Below are positions 36,659-47,648 of a stretch of 64,000 bases of DNA, one piece after another (position 1 is the stretch's first letter; each line of letters begins with the position of its first letter). Below the pieces are notes generated by a model. It made no database searches, was not told where the DNA came from, and was given only the letters and a program-made list of their open reading frames with translations. The DNA is from Buchananella hordeovulneris. Lineage in GTDB: Bacteria > Actinomycetota > Actinomycetes > Actinomycetales > Actinomycetaceae. The stretch spans positions 248,001-312,000 of the forward strand of contig NZ_MQVS01000002.1 in NCBI RefSeq assembly GCF_001907235.1, written 5' to 3'. The translations under genes and the position numbers were made by a program.

Positions 36659-36731
36659 GCGGATGTGGCTCAGTTGGTAGAGCATCACCTTGCCAAGGTG
36701 AGGGTCGCGGGTTCGAGTCCCGTCATCCGCT
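36659..36731 (+). tRNA. tRNA-Gly (anticodon GCC), copy 2
   Basis: Identical over its full length to the minus-strand copy at 34585-34657, and the four bases before it (GCAT) are shared too. The promoters of the two copies differ. The loop TTGCCAA gives anticodon GCC. Confidence 0.96.
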
Positions 36732-36751
36732 CCAGAGGCAGGAGCCTCAAC

Positions 36752-36822
36752 GGTGGGTTGGCCGAGAGGCGAGGCAGCGGCCTGCAAAGCCGTATACACG
36801 GGTTCGAATCCCGTACCCACCT
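36752..36822 (+). tRNA. tRNA-Cys (anticodon GCA)
   Basis: Acceptor GGTGGGT/ACCCACC, anticodon loop with GCA in CCTGCAAAG, T-arm GGGTTCGAATCCC. It follows tRNA-Gly by 20 bp on the same transcript and is closed by a strong terminator. Confidence 0.95.
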
Positions 36823-36827
36823 CAGGG

Positions 36828-36856
36828 TGCGCAGCAACAGTGGCTGCGCATTTTTT
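36828..36856 (+). terminator. Rho-independent terminator after tRNA-Cys
   Basis: TGCGCAGC (36828-36835) and GCTGCGCA (36843-36850) pair perfectly around seven bases and are followed by six T residues. Confidence 0.9.
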
Positions 36857-36965
36857 GTTTCCGCCAACAGCATGCCTGCGCTAACGTCCGCTACGCACTC
36901 CGCTGGCATAACGGCCACGGCGGGCCCGGCCACCTCGCGCCAGACCCGCCGCACGCGCCGAGCAC

Positions 36966-37994
36966 TCAGGCGCGCCGCAACACCCTCTTTACGCCGCGCC
37001 GCAGCGCGAGGGCCGCCTGCAGCCCGGCGTACAGGCGCGGGCGCACCGCCACATCCCAGGCGCCGTCGACGTCGGTGGGCACGTGGGTGAACTTGCGTTT
37101 GTAGCGTCCCACGCTGTACAGCTCCGGCACCCGGGGCGAATCGATCCCCATGAGGTCGAAGCTCTCCACGCCTTCGCTGGCCAGTTGACGGCACACCAGC
37201 CAGTCCAGGGCGTCAGGACACATGTTCTTGCGGCCCTGCGCGCTGGAGGCCCCGAAGAACGCCACCGCCTGCTTGTCGTTGACGAGCACCAGGTCCCAGC
37301 AGGCCACCTGCCCGTCTAGCCGCAGCGAGAACAGGCGCGCGTTATCCGGGCCGATGGCGCTGAGCATGCGCCAGTAATACTCCGCCGGGTGAGAGTGGAA
37401 CCCATCCCGCTGCGCGGTTTCCTGCAGCACCGCGTAAAACTCGGCGAATTCCTGCCGGGTCAAGCCGGTGTCCTCCCGGAACTCCGCCCCTAATCCCTCG
37501 GTGCGCTTCAACGCCCGGCGGATGGAGCGCTGCCCGTCCTTGGTCATAGTGGCGAGGATCTCTTCTTCGCTGCGGGGGGCCAGCGGAATGACGACGGTGC
37601 GGTCGTAGGTGATGATCTGCAGCGGTTCGTGCAGATCCTCCGCTCGGTAGCGGGCGTGCAGACGCAGAAAGACAACCTTCGGGTCGCTGCGCCGCACGTG
37701 GTCCACTAGGGCCCGGCGCACCTGCGCCTCGCGCTGCGGCGACTGTTCCTTCACCCAGATGGGCCCCGAGCGGGCCCACAGGTAGCGCAGCCCCCTGCTC
37801 TCGAACGCCGCAAACGAGACGTAGGCCACCGGCTTGCCGTCCTCCTCAGCTACCAAGCGGCCCCAGTGCTGCCGGTCCGGGGAGGCATCGTCCAGGCGCT
37901 GCCAGTGTTCCGACTGCTCAATCGGGATGGGACGTACCCCCGCCAGGGCACGCTTAAACTCCAGCGGCTCTAGGGGCCGCACCGTAATCGACAT
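36966..37994 (-). CDS. FemAB-type peptidoglycan cross-bridge aminoacyltransferase
   Basis: 342 residues with the twin GNAT-like fold of the Fem family: IPIEQSEHWQRL near the start, RYLWARSGPIWV in the first lobe, and ATMTKDGQRSIRRALKRTEG then FFGASSAQGRKNM and FDLMGIDSP in the second. Fem enzymes move an amino acid (often Gly, Ala or Ser) from a charged tRNA onto the lysine or ornithine of lipid II. The amino acid used here is not predictable, but two tRNA-Gly(GCC) genes are nearby. It follows an ATP-grasp ligase gene by 9 bp, so the two form a unit. Confidence 0.85.
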   Translation of the reverse strand: MSITVRPLEPLEFKRALAGVRPIPIEQSEHWQRLDDASPDRQHWGRLVAEEDGKPVAYVSFAAFESRGLRYLWARSGPIWVKEQSPQREAQVRRALVDHVRRSDPKVVFLRLHARYRAEDLHEPLQIITYDRTVVIPLAPRSEEEILATMTKDGQRSIRRALKRTEGLGAEFREDTGLTRQEFAEFYAVLQETAQRDGFHSHPAEYYWRMLSAIGPDNARLFSLRLDGQVACWDLVLVNDKQAVAFFGASSAQGRKNMCPDALDWLVCRQLASEGVESFDLMGIDSPRVPELYSVGRYKRKFTHVPTDVDGAWDVAVRPRLYAGLQAALALRRGVKRVLRRA

Positions 37995-38003
37995 GGTGAC
38001 CTC

Positions 38004-39245
38004 TCAGAACGACGACTGCGTCGGCTTCGGGTAGTACTTCAAGAACTTGCGGACATGATTCAGGCGCTGCAGCTCCACCATGAGTCGACGCCTGGCGGGC
38101 CGATCGGCTGGGTAGCGCAACGGATCCACCACCCGGCCCGCCCGAGCCAGGGCGGAGACCTCCCGCTTTAGGCGCGGGTCACGCAAGTAGCGCTTGAGCA
38201 GCCGGATGGGAATGAGCGAGTAGAGAATCTCCCGGGTCACGGTACGCGGCCGCACCCTTTCCCCACCCACCAAATCCGCCACCATGACCGTCAACGGATT
38301 GTGCCCCGCCGCAGTCATGTAGTAGGAGTTGCGCCCGATACGAGGATTGACCTCAAAGAAATAGGGGGTATCGTCCCGGGGATCGATCTTGACATCGAAG
38401 TTGGCAAAGCCGCGGTAGCCAGTGGCCTCCAGAAACCGCCGGGCGTCGTCCCACAACTCCGGCATCTCTTTCGTGATCATCGCCACCGGGTTGCCCACCA
38501 TCGTGGGGGCGTGGTCCTCCAGCAAGACGTGGGCGCTGCCCAGCAGGGTGACCTCGCCGTGCGAATCGACGTAGGCGGTGATCGAGCGCATGGCCGAGTT
38601 ATCGCCCGGGATCAACTCCTGCACGATGAAGTCATCCCGGAAGCCTGCCTGCCGCAGTTGCTGCCACAGTTCCGCTAGCTCTGCCGCCGTCTCAAAGAAA
38701 TAGATTTTGCGCTTGCCTGGAAAGTCGACGGCGTCGTACGGCGCCCCCTTCGCGGTCTTGGCCACCACCGGATAGCTAAGAGCAATAGGCGGCGCCTGCC
38801 ACTGTCCCTCGGCCGGATCAGCCAGACTCACGGTCACCGACTTGGGCGTCTTAATGCCAAGGGAATCGCAGACCTCGGCAAACGACTGCTTATCGGACAC
38901 CGTGGCCACGACGTCGGCGGGCGGGAAGGGCAGCACGTAATGGGGCTCCAGCTGCTCCCGGTAGCGAGTGATCAAATCCACGTGCATGTCGGTGTTGGCC
39001 ATCAGGACACAGTGCGCCCCTGGGTGCCCCTGGGCGATTTCTAAGAGTTCGTCGATGAGGGCCTGGTCCCGGGTCCCGCTCGGCACCGGGTGCACGGAGA
39101 AGATCTGTGAGCGGGTGATTACCTCAGTGGGGGCCGAGGCCACGCACACCACTTGGGTGCCAAACGCCTCGTGAAATGAACGACCGATGGCGTACGCCCC
39201 CACGTCCCCACCTAACACGACTGGCACAATGCGGGTGATGCTCAA
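38004..39245 (-). CDS. ATP-grasp carboxylate-amine ligase (D-aspartate ligase-like)
   Basis: 413 residues from a TTG at 39245 with AAAGGAG seven bases upstream; the frame reaches 39401 but without a ribosome site and across the glgX start. N-terminal Rossmann-like domain (VVLGGDVGAYAIGRSFHEAF), then an ATP-grasp fold: YPVVAKTAKGAPYD, FIVQELIPGDNS and the Mg-binding FFEVNPRIGRNSYYM. Ligases of this type include the D-Asp ligase that builds enterococcal cross-bridges. Being directly upstream of a FemAB-type gene suggests a role in peptidoglycan bridge assembly; the substrate is inferred, not seen. Confidence 0.75.
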   Translation of the reverse strand: MSITRIVPVVLGGDVGAYAIGRSFHEAFGTQVVCVASAPTEVITRSQIFSVHPVPSGTRDQALIDELLEIAQGHPGAHCVLMANTDMHVDLITRYREQLEPHYVLPFPPADVVATVSDKQSFAEVCDSLGIKTPKSVTVSLADPAEGQWQAPPIALSYPVVAKTAKGAPYDAVDFPGKRKIYFFETAAELAELWQQLRQAGFRDDFIVQELIPGDNSAMRSITAYVDSHGEVTLLGSAHVLLEDHAPTMVGNPVAMITKEMPELWDDARRFLEATGYRGFANFDVKIDPRDDTPYFFEVNPRIGRNSYYMTAAGHNPLTVMVADLVGGERVRPRTVTREILYSLIPIRLLKRYLRDPRLKREVSALARAGRVVDPLRYPADRPARRRLMVELQRLNHVRKFLKYYPKPTQSSF

Positions 39246-39361
39246 TTCTTCTCCTTTGGCAGGGACACAACGCCGTAATCCTACTGGGCGTAACCTGCCA
39301 ATCCGCTGAGAATTTCCCGTTACTTCCCCCAGTGACGGCCAAGTGGTGGCAATCTGGAGGC

Positions 39362-41469
<2,108 letters not shown>

Positions 41470-41470
<1 letters not shown>

Positions 41471-41531
41471 GATTTCTCCAGTTTTCTCTCAGCCGCTTCG
41501 GCGTGCCGCTCAGGTAACCCTGAGGAAATCC
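41470..41531 (+). terminator. Nested hairpin after glgX
   Basis: CTCAGG/CCTGAG (41509-41514, 41519-41524) forms a tight 6-bp hairpin with a TAAC loop, and outer arms GGATTTC (41470-41476) and GAAATCC (41525-41531) enclose it. This may end the glgX transcript. Confidence 0.5.
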
Positions 41532-41544
41532 GTAGCCTGGTGGG

Positions 41545-42090
41545 GTGGATGCTCCAACCCAGTTCGGTGCCACCCTGTTATCCCTGCGGGATGTCAGGGT
41601 GCCTGCCACCCTCACGGTGCAGGAGATGCCCGCCCCCGCCACGCTGGCGCCCTTCACGGCCGCGGTCAGCGCGCAGACCGTGGCGCGCGACGGGTTGGCC
41701 CCGCTTGGCTCGGGCAAGCTGGTGGTGCTCTACGACCCCGCCGGCCAAGAGGGCTGGGAGGGGGTGCTGCGGCTGGTGGCCATGGTCTCGGCCAAATTGG
41801 ATGACGAACTTGGCGCAGATCCGCTCTTGGGGGAGGTGGCCTGGTCGTGGCTCACCGGCGCCCTGGGCGAATGCGAACCTCCCCCGATAAACCTCGCCGG
41901 CACCGTCACCCGGGTGTTGTCGGAGACCTTCGGCGGACTGCACCTCTCCGGCGGCTCGACCCGCATTGAGCTGCGGGCATCTTGGACGCCCACCAGCTTC
42001 GATATCTCCAGCGACATGTGGGCCTGGCTCGAAGTCATCCGCGAGGCGGCCGGCATCGACCCCGACGGCGTGGTAAGCATTCACCGATAA
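41545..42090 (+). CDS. DUF3000-family protein
   Basis: 181 residues matching the actinobacteria-specific DUF3000 pattern: a central VLYDPAGQEGWEGVLRLVA, then EVAWSWLTGAL and SFDISSDMWAWLEV. No known function. It sits immediately before an RNase D gene, the usual place of this family, suggesting a role in RNA processing, but this is only association. GTG start. Confidence 0.85.
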   Translation: MDAPTQFGATLLSLRDVRVPATLTVQEMPAPATLAPFTAAVSAQTVARDGLAPLGSGKLVVLYDPAGQEGWEGVLRLVAMVSAKLDDELGADPLLGEVAWSWLTGALGECEPPPINLAGTVTRVLSETFGGLHLSGGSTRIELRASWTPTSFDISSDMWAWLEVIREAAGIDPDGVVSIHR

Positions 42091-42111
42091 ATTGCGGCAC
42101 AATTGCCCCCG

Positions 42112-43377
42112 ATGAGCAATCCTTCTTCCGCCTGCCCCACCAACCTGGATTTGGTCACCCTGGACGTCCCGCGCGCCGGGGTACCGGAAATTATCACCAC
42201 CGCCGCCGAGCTAGACGCTTGTTGCGCGGCGTTGGCGGCCGCCACCGGTCCCGTCGCGCTCGACACGGAACGGGCGGCGGGCTTTAAGTACCATCCACGG
42301 GCCTACCTGGTGCAGGTACGCCGGGAGGGGGCGGGCACATTCCTCATTGATCCGACGTGTTTTCCCTCCCTAGCTCCCGTACAGGCTGCCTTACTGGACG
42401 CGGAGTGGATACTGCACGCTGCTGACCAGGATCTCCCCTGCCTGGCCTTAGAAGGCATGCGCCCATCCCGCCTGTGGGACACCGCCTTGGCGGCCCGGCT
42501 ACTCGGATTCGAGCGGATAGGTCTGGGACCGCTGCTGGAGGACGAGTTCGCTATCCATTTGGCCAAGGAGCATTCAGCTGCTGACTGGTCGATTCGACCG
42601 CTGCCAGCTTCTTACTTGGCTTACGCCGCCCTCGATGTCGAACTGCTGATAGAACTGCGGGAGCGGCAGGTCGAACAACTCACGCAGGCGGGGAAACTGG
42701 CCTGGGCAGAGGAAGAGTTCGAGCACCTGCGGCTGGCTCCCCCCACGCCCGCTAAGTTGGATCCGTGGCGCAGCGTGCCAAAGGCCCATACCATCAAGGA
42801 TCCGCGGGGACTGGCGATCTTGCGGGAATTGTGGACCACCCGCGACGAGCTGGCCAGTGCGGTCGACCTCACACCGGGGCGCATCATCCCGCACCACTCC
42901 CTAGTGGCGATGGCCGAGCAGCAGGTACGTACTGCCGAGGAGGTCCTCTCCCTCAAGGCGTGCCGCAACTCCCGAGTACGCGAGAATCTCGACTTCATCG
43001 TCGACGCGTTAGACCGGGCCTGGCAACTACCCGCGGACGAGCTGCCCGCCAAACGGGGACCGGCCAGCCCCGGCTCGGTCGGCGACCCCAAGCTGTGGCG
43101 CCGCAAGGATCCACTGGCAGCAGACATGTACGACGCTTTGCGGGCCACCGTTTTGCGGCGCGCCGAAGAGTTGCGCGTGCCCCAAGAGCTACTGCTGCGG
43201 CCCGCCGACCAGCGGCGCGTGGCTTGGTACGCCTACGAGCACTACCGCCGCCGGGCCGCCGCCCCCACCGCCGCCGAGGTCGCCGAACTTATCGGTCGCT
43301 GCGGGGGCCGCGGCTGGCAGGCCGCCCAAACCGCTGCGGAAATAGCTCAGGCTTTAGGTGAGGCAGCGCACTCTTAG
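42112..43377 (+). CDS. rnd: Ribonuclease D-like 3'-5' exonuclease
   Basis: 421 residues. DEDDy exonuclease core: ALDTERAAGF (Asp, Glu), HAADQDLPCL (Asp), and YAALDVELL (Tyr and Asp), so all catalytic positions are present. An HRDC domain follows (KDPRGLAILRELWTTRDEL) and a second helical domain ends the protein. It trims 3' ends of structured RNAs. ATG at 42112; a TTG nine bases earlier is possible. No clear ribosome site. Its stop overlaps the stop of the convergent lipoprotein gene. Confidence 0.9.
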   Translation: MSNPSSACPTNLDLVTLDVPRAGVPEIITTAAELDACCAALAAATGPVALDTERAAGFKYHPRAYLVQVRREGAGTFLIDPTCFPSLAPVQAALLDAEWILHAADQDLPCLALEGMRPSRLWDTALAARLLGFERIGLGPLLEDEFAIHLAKEHSAADWSIRPLPASYLAYAALDVELLIELRERQVEQLTQAGKLAWAEEEFEHLRLAPPTPAKLDPWRSVPKAHTIKDPRGLAILRELWTTRDELASAVDLTPGRIIPHHSLVAMAEQQVRTAEEVLSLKACRNSRVRENLDFIVDALDRAWQLPADELPAKRGPASPGSVGDPKLWRRKDPLAADMYDALRATVLRRAEELRVPQELLLRPADQRRVAWYAYEHYRRRAAAPTAAEVAELIGRCGGRGWQAAQTAAEIAQALGEAAHS

Positions 43378-44105
43378 GGGGTCGGCTGCTGGCAGACAGG
43401 CCAGCCATAGAAGATCGCATCCACCCGGCCGTTGGTGACACGCCAGCGCACGTCCGCCTCCGGCCCAGGTTCTTCGTCGTCCTCGTACCGCGGCACCCAA
43501 TACACTTCGGGACCATACAGAGCACCCAGTGGTGTGTCGTCCCGAATCACCCCCTCGACCCGGGCGGCCAGGGAAGCGGCCGAGTCACCAACCTGTACGC
43601 CGCCGGGCGGAAAGAACTCGGGCGGCAACTTGTCGGAGATGTGCCACCCGGAGAGCAGCGGAGCACTGCCGTCGTAGCTCTCGCCCGCAAACACCAGCGG
43701 TCCGAACTGCACCTCCACGCGGCGGGCACCGTCGCCCGCCACCTGGCAGCCAGCCGAGTGCAGCAGATTGCCCTCCAAGCCATAAAGCGCGCTCATGGAG
43801 GTGTGCAGCTCGGTGCCGTCAACCGGCAACTCGATGGTGCCAACCGCTCCCCCGCCGACCGCGATCGCCGATTCGGGTTTCTCCAGCGGCTCGTAGGTGA
43901 CGTCCTCCCCGTCAGGATTATCCGAGGGCGGCACTGTCAGCGGGGCGGCGGTGTGTTCCGGCGGCGGCGCCCCGGTCGGAGCGACCCCCATGTCGTTGGA
44001 GGGGGCGGAGGATGGCACCGGCTCGGCGGCCTGGTCACCACAACTTGCTAACGTCAGCGCCAACACCACAGCCGTAGCTAGGCGCCCCAAGCTTTGCAAT
44101 CTCAC
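43374..44105 (-). CDS. Putative lipoprotein, function unknown
   Basis: 243 residues. A signal peptide ends in the lipobox LASC, so the mature protein should be lipid-anchored outside. A Pro/Ser-rich linker of about 60 residues precedes a compact domain (ELHTSMSALYGLEG through WPVCQQ) with two cysteines that could form a disulfide. I do not recognise the domain. It lies alone between rnd (convergent) and pflA (same strand, 27 bp downstream of its end). Confidence 0.75.
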   Translation of the reverse strand: MRLQSLGRLATAVVLALTLASCGDQAAEPVPSSAPSNDMGVAPTGAPPPEHTAAPLTVPPSDNPDGEDVTYEPLEKPESAIAVGGGAVGTIELPVDGTELHTSMSALYGLEGNLLHSAGCQVAGDGARRVEVQFGPLVFAGESYDGSAPLLSGWHISDKLPPEFFPPGGVQVGDSAASLAARVEGVIRDDTPLGALYGPEVYWVPRYEDDEEPGPEADVRWRVTNGRVDAIFYGWPVCQQPTP

Positions 44106-44132
44106 TGCCTCAGTCTCCCACGAAGCCCACGG

Positions 44133-45086
44133 TTAGTAGGTGGTCAATCCGCGGCGACGGAATACCTCCCGCACCGCCTCTGTCTGTTCTTTACTCGGAG
44201 GACTGGTGTTCTCCAAGTCGTACTTCTCCCCCAGCTCGTCCCACTTATCGCGCCCCATCTGGTGGAATGGCAACACTTCCACCCGGGTCAAGGTGGCGAT
44301 GGAAGCGGCAATGTCGGCCACCTTTTCGACATTTTCTGGCGCGTCGGTGAGCCCCGGCACGAGCACGAAACGGACCCAAACCTCAATTCCCTGCTGCGCC
44401 AATCGCTCGGCGAATCGCAACGTCGGCGCCAGAGGCTGCTTGGTGGCGCGCAGACAGGCCTCGTCATCCCCCGCCTTGATATCCAAAAGCACCAGGTCGA
44501 TATTGCGCAAAAGTTCATCGCTGGCGTGGTCACCCAGAAACCCCGAGGTATCCACGGTCGTGTGGATGCCCATTTCTTTGGCCCCGGCCAGCAAGCGCCC
44601 TAAGAAGGCGGGCTGCATTAGTGGCTCGCCGCCTGAGAAGGTCACGCCCCCACCGGTAGCCCGAAAAATCGGCCGGTAGCGCTTGATACGCCCGAGCAGC
44701 TCCTCTGCGGTCACTGCCTCCCCGTCACGCATCTTCCAGGTGTCAGGGTTGTGGCAGTACAGGCACCGCAATGGACAGCCTGCCAGGAAAACAGTCATGC
44801 GGGTGCCGGGGCCGTCTACCGCCGTAACCAGTTCCCAAGAGTGCATCGAGCCGACTTCGCCCGCCCGCACCGCCGCCAGATGTTCTGCCCGGCTTAGGGC
44901 GGCTGCCCGCTCGATGCCTGCGGTTCCCCGGCCTGCGGGCCGCACCCGCGGGACATCCAGTTCGATGGGAGCGGGGGCGTATTCCCCGGTAGTGCCATCG
45001 GCGGCAGGGACACCGCGCGGGGCGGGGACGACGACGGTTGTCTCCGTCAGTTCCCCCGCCCCGTGCGTGGTGCTGTGGTTACTCAC
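44133..45086 (-). CDS. pflA: Pyruvate formate-lyase-activating enzyme
   Basis: Radical SAM enzyme that places the glycyl radical on pyruvate formate-lyase. CPLRCLYC at 104-111 is the CxxxCxxC cluster motif; [13 protein letters not shown] binds SAM. About 75 N-terminal residues (Ala/Pro/Thr-rich, including [14 protein letters not shown]) precede the conserved core and are absent from the E. coli enzyme. The ATG overlaps the stop of the small glycyl-radical subunit gene (ATGA), so the activator is translated together with its target. 317 residues. Confidence 0.93.
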   Translation of the reverse strand: MSNHSTTHGAGELTETTVVVPAPRGVPAADGTTGEYAPAPIELDVPRVRPAGRGTAGIERAAALSRAEHLAAVRAGEVGSMHSWELVTAVDGPGTRMTVFLAGCPLRCLYCHNPDTWKMRDGEAVTAEELLGRIKRYRPIFRATGGGVTFSGGEPLMQPAFLGRLLAGAKEMGIHTTVDTSGFLGDHASDELLRNIDLVLLDIKAGDDEACLRATKQPLAPTLRFAERLAQQGIEVWVRFVLVPGLTDAPENVEKVADIAASIATLTRVEVLPFHQMGRDKWDELGEKYDLENTSPPSKEQTEAVREVFRRRGLTTY

Positions 45087-45334
45087 ATGCCCTCGTGGAA
45101 GGTGCGCGAGATGACGTCGAGCTGCTGCTCGCGTGTCAGGCGCACGAAGTTGACGGCGTACCCGGAGACCCGGATGGTCAGCTGGGGGTACTTCTCCGGG
45201 TTCTCCATCGCGTCGTAGAGGGTGTCACGGTTGAGCACGTTGATGTTGGCGTGGTACAGGCCCTTCACGCCACCGCGCTCAGCCCGCTTGGCCCGCATGC
45301 TCGCGAGGCGCTCTTCAAAGGTGGGGGTCGCCAT
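45083..45334 (-). CDS. grcA: Glycyl-radical subunit of a split pyruvate formate-lyase (GrcA/YfiD-like)
   Basis: 83 residues. From about residue 25 it matches the C-terminus of a normal Pfl[21 protein letters not shown], then [10 protein letters not shown] with the radical Gly at 58, and [12 protein letters not shown]. The first 24 residues are new ([20 protein letters not shown]). AAGGAG lies seven bases before the ATG. It starts 28 bp after the end of a pflB that lacks precisely this domain. E. coli YfiD is a spare version of the same domain; here it seems the only source of the radical, so it should be an obligatory subunit. Confidence 0.93.
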   Translation of the reverse strand: MATPTFEERLASMRAKRAERGGVKGLYHANINVLNRDTLYDAMENPEKYPQLTIRVSGYAVNFVRLTREQQLDVISRTFHEGM

Positions 45335-45362
45335 TGTTTTCTCCTTGCAGTTGTCTGGCTGG

Positions 45363-47453
45363 TCAGTCTTTGGGAATGAAGCCGGCATCGAGGATGCCCA
45401 CGAGGTTTTCCACCTGCTCCTGCTTGGTGCGTCCCAGGCCGGAGGGGGTGATGGTGTTGGTCAGCGAGATGCCGTCCAGCGCGTCGTCGTAGTCGAGCTT
45501 GCCCACACTCAGCATGGAGGCGACCATGCCGTGCGTGTCGGCACCATTTTCCGGGTTAGCGCCGGGAGCAAACGGGGTGCCAGCCTTGTGTCCGGAGGGG
45601 AAGGCCCCGGTGGCCTTGCCGTAGACGACGTTGGAGGTGATCGTCAGCACCGACTGGGTCGGGATGGCGTCCCGGTACATGGGGATGGACTTGATCTTGT
45701 CCATGACGGTGTGCACGACGGTGGCGGCGATGTCGTCGGCCCGGTCGTCGTCGTTGCCGTACATCGGGAAGTCGCCCTCGGTGACGTAGTCCACCACGAG
45801 CCCCGTCTCGTCCCGCACCGGGGTGACCTTGGCGTACTTGATGGCGGACAAGGAGTCGGCCACGATGGATAGGCCCGCAATGCCGCAGCCCATGGTGCGC
45901 ACGATCTCGGAGTCGTGCAACGCCATCTCCATCGCCTCGTAGGCGAAACGGTCGTGGCAGTAGTGGATGATGTTGAGGGCCTCCACGTACGTGCCGACCA
46001 CCCAGTCCAGCATCTCCTCGTACTTACGCCACACCTCGTCGAAGTCCAGCGGGCCATCTCCCTGAATGGGCTCGTAGCCCTCCATGACCTGCTTGCCGGA
46101 AACCTCGTCGCGGCCACCATTGATGGCGTAGAGCAGGGCCTTAGCCGCGTTGACGCGCGCCCCGAAGAACTGCATCTGCTTGCCGATCTCCATTGGCGAA
46201 ACGCAGCAGGCGATGGCGGCGTCGTCGCCCCAGTGGCAGCGGATCTGCTCGTCCGCCTCATACTGGATGGACGACGTCTCGATCGAGATGAAAGCGCAGA
46301 AGTCCTTGTAGCCCTTGGGCAGGTTCTCGTCCCAGAAGATCGTGATGTTCGGTTCCGGGGCCGGTCCCAGGTTGATCAGGGTCTGCAGCAGGCGGAACGA
46401 GGTCTTGGTTACCAGGGTGCGCCCATCGGTGCCGAAACCGCCGTCGGACCAGGTGGCCCAGTAGGGGTCGCCGGAGAAAATCTGGTCGTAGTCGATGGTG
46501 CGCAGGAAGCGGACGATCCGCAGCTTGATGACCAGGTGGTCGATGATCTCCTGGGCCTCCGCCTCCGTCAGGCGGCCGGCCGCCAGGTCCCGCTCGAAGT
46601 AGATGTCGAAGAAGCCCGAGAGCCGCCCGATGCTCATGGCCGCCCCATCCTGGGACTTGATCGAGGCCAGGTAGCCGAAGTAGGTCCACTGGACCGCTTC
46701 CTGCGCGGTCTTGGCGGGGCCGGAAATGTCGAAGCCGTACGAAGCCGCCATGACCTTGAGCTTCTTCAGTGCCTTGATCTGCTCGGCGTGCTCCTCCCGG
46801 TAGCGAGCCCAGTGCTCGCTGAACGGCTGGTCAGCGTAGCGGTCCTTGTCCCGCTGCTTCGCCGCGATGAGGGCATCCACCCCGTACAGGGCCACCCGTC
46901 GGTAGTCACCGATGATGCGGCCGCGACCGTAAGCGTCCGGCAGGCCGGTAATGATGTGGGAGGAACGCGCCGCGCGGATGCGAGGCGTGTAGATGTCAAA
47001 GACCGAATCGTTGTGCGTCTTGCGGTACTGGGTGAAAATCTTCTTGACTTCGGGGTCGGGTTCCTTGCCTGCTTCCCGAATGGCGGTCTCGACCATGCGC
47101 CAGCCACCGTTAGGCATCATGGCGCGCTTAAGGGGCACATCGGTCTGCAACCCGACGACGACATCGTCGTCACCACTGATGTAACCAGCCGGGAAGGCGT
47201 CAATGTCTGCCGGGGTCTTTGTGTCTACGTCGTAGACCCGCCGCTCCCGCTCCACCGATAGGTATTGCTTTTCTAGCGTCTCCCACAGTCCAGTGGTCTT
47301 CGCCGTGGGACCCGCAAGAAACGATGCATCCCCCTCGTACGGGGCGTAGTTACGCTGGATAAAGTCGCGCACATCGATGGAGTCCCGCCATGGCCCGTCG
47401 ACGAAGCCCTCCCAGGCCTCGGTGAGGTCACCAGCGGTCGTCGTTTCCGACAT
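45363..47453 (-). CDS. pflB: Pyruvate formate-lyase, large subunit without glycyl-radical domain
   Basis: Converts pyruvate and CoA to acetyl-CoA and formate in anaerobic growth. 696 residues against about 760 in E. coli. The active-site pair Cys416-Cys417 is present in [11 protein letters not shown], and the body aligns throughout (for example [19 protein letters not shown], and [18 protein letters not shown]). It ends [13 protein letters not shown], the point after which E. coli PflB continues into the domain carrying the radical glycine. That domain is the next gene. ATG with AAGGAG upstream. Confidence 0.95.
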   Translation of the reverse strand: MSETTTAGDLTEAWEGFVDGPWRDSIDVRDFIQRNYAPYEGDASFLAGPTAKTTGLWETLEKQYLSVERERRVYDVDTKTPADIDAFPAGYISGDDDVVVGLQTDVPLKRAMMPNGGWRMVETAIREAGKEPDPEVKKIFTQYRKTHNDSVFDIYTPRIRAARSSHIITGLPDAYGRGRIIGDYRRVALYGVDALIAAKQRDKDRYADQPFSEHWARYREEHAEQIKALKKLKVMAASYGFDISGPAKTAQEAVQWTYFGYLASIKSQDGAAMSIGRLSGFFDIYFERDLAAGRLTEAEAQEIIDHLVIKLRIVRFLRTIDYDQIFSGDPYWATWSDGGFGTDGRTLVTKTSFRLLQTLINLGPAPEPNITIFWDENLPKGYKDFCAFISIETSSIQYEADEQIRCHWGDDAAIACCVSPMEIGKQMQFFGARVNAAKALLYAINGGRDEVSGKQVMEGYEPIQGDGPLDFDEVWRKYEEMLDWVVGTYVEALNIIHYCHDRFAYEAMEMALHDSEIVRTMGCGIAGLSIVADSLSAIKYAKVTPVRDETGLVVDYVTEGDFPMYGNDDDRADDIAATVVHTVMDKIKSIPMYRDAIPTQSVLTITSNVVYGKATGAFPSGHKAGTPFAPGANPENGADTHGMVASMLSVGKLDYDDALDGISLTNTITPSGLGRTKQEQVENLVGILDAGFIPKD

Positions 47454-47504
47454 TATGAATGCCTCCTTAGTGGACAGCGCCTGTTGCCGCCCTGTGATGC
47501 CCCC

Positions 47505-47534
47505 AGCCTAGGCCCTTCGGGCAATCAGTGTCGG
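47505..47534 (-). promoter_or_regulatory. Candidate promoter of the pfl operon
   Basis: Minus strand CCGACA (47529-47534), 18-bp spacer, TAGGCT (47505-47510), about 50 bp before the pflB start. It is only a partial match to the -35 consensus. Confidence 0.4.
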
Positions 47535-47613
47535 CCCACCGCACCGATAGTTCGTGGCATGCCCCACAATTTTGGCCGTCTGACGCGCCCGCGGGAAAAA
47601 TCACCCCAGCGGA

Positions 47614-47648
47614 CCGGGACGTTTGTCCCACGTGGACTTAAGTCCCGG
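47614..47648 (-). terminator. Possible hairpin at the dxs stop codon
   Basis: CCGGGAC (47614-47620) can pair with GTCCCGG (47642-47648), enclosing further palindromes including the 12-bp GGACTTAAGTCC that contains the dxs stop. A terminator is plausible, though it overlaps the coding end. Confidence 0.35.

Noticed and set aside
45915-47261. Plus-strand frame of 448 residues opposite pflB
   Set aside because: Antisense shadow; translation is Val/Asp/Leu/Arg-biased as expected from reading a GC-rich gene backwards.
47551-47569. Rex-like imperfect palindrome TTCGTGGCATGCCCCACAA upstream of pflB
   Set aside because: The arms do not match TTGTGAA-N4-TTCACAA well and the central spacing is off by two; redox control is plausible but not shown.
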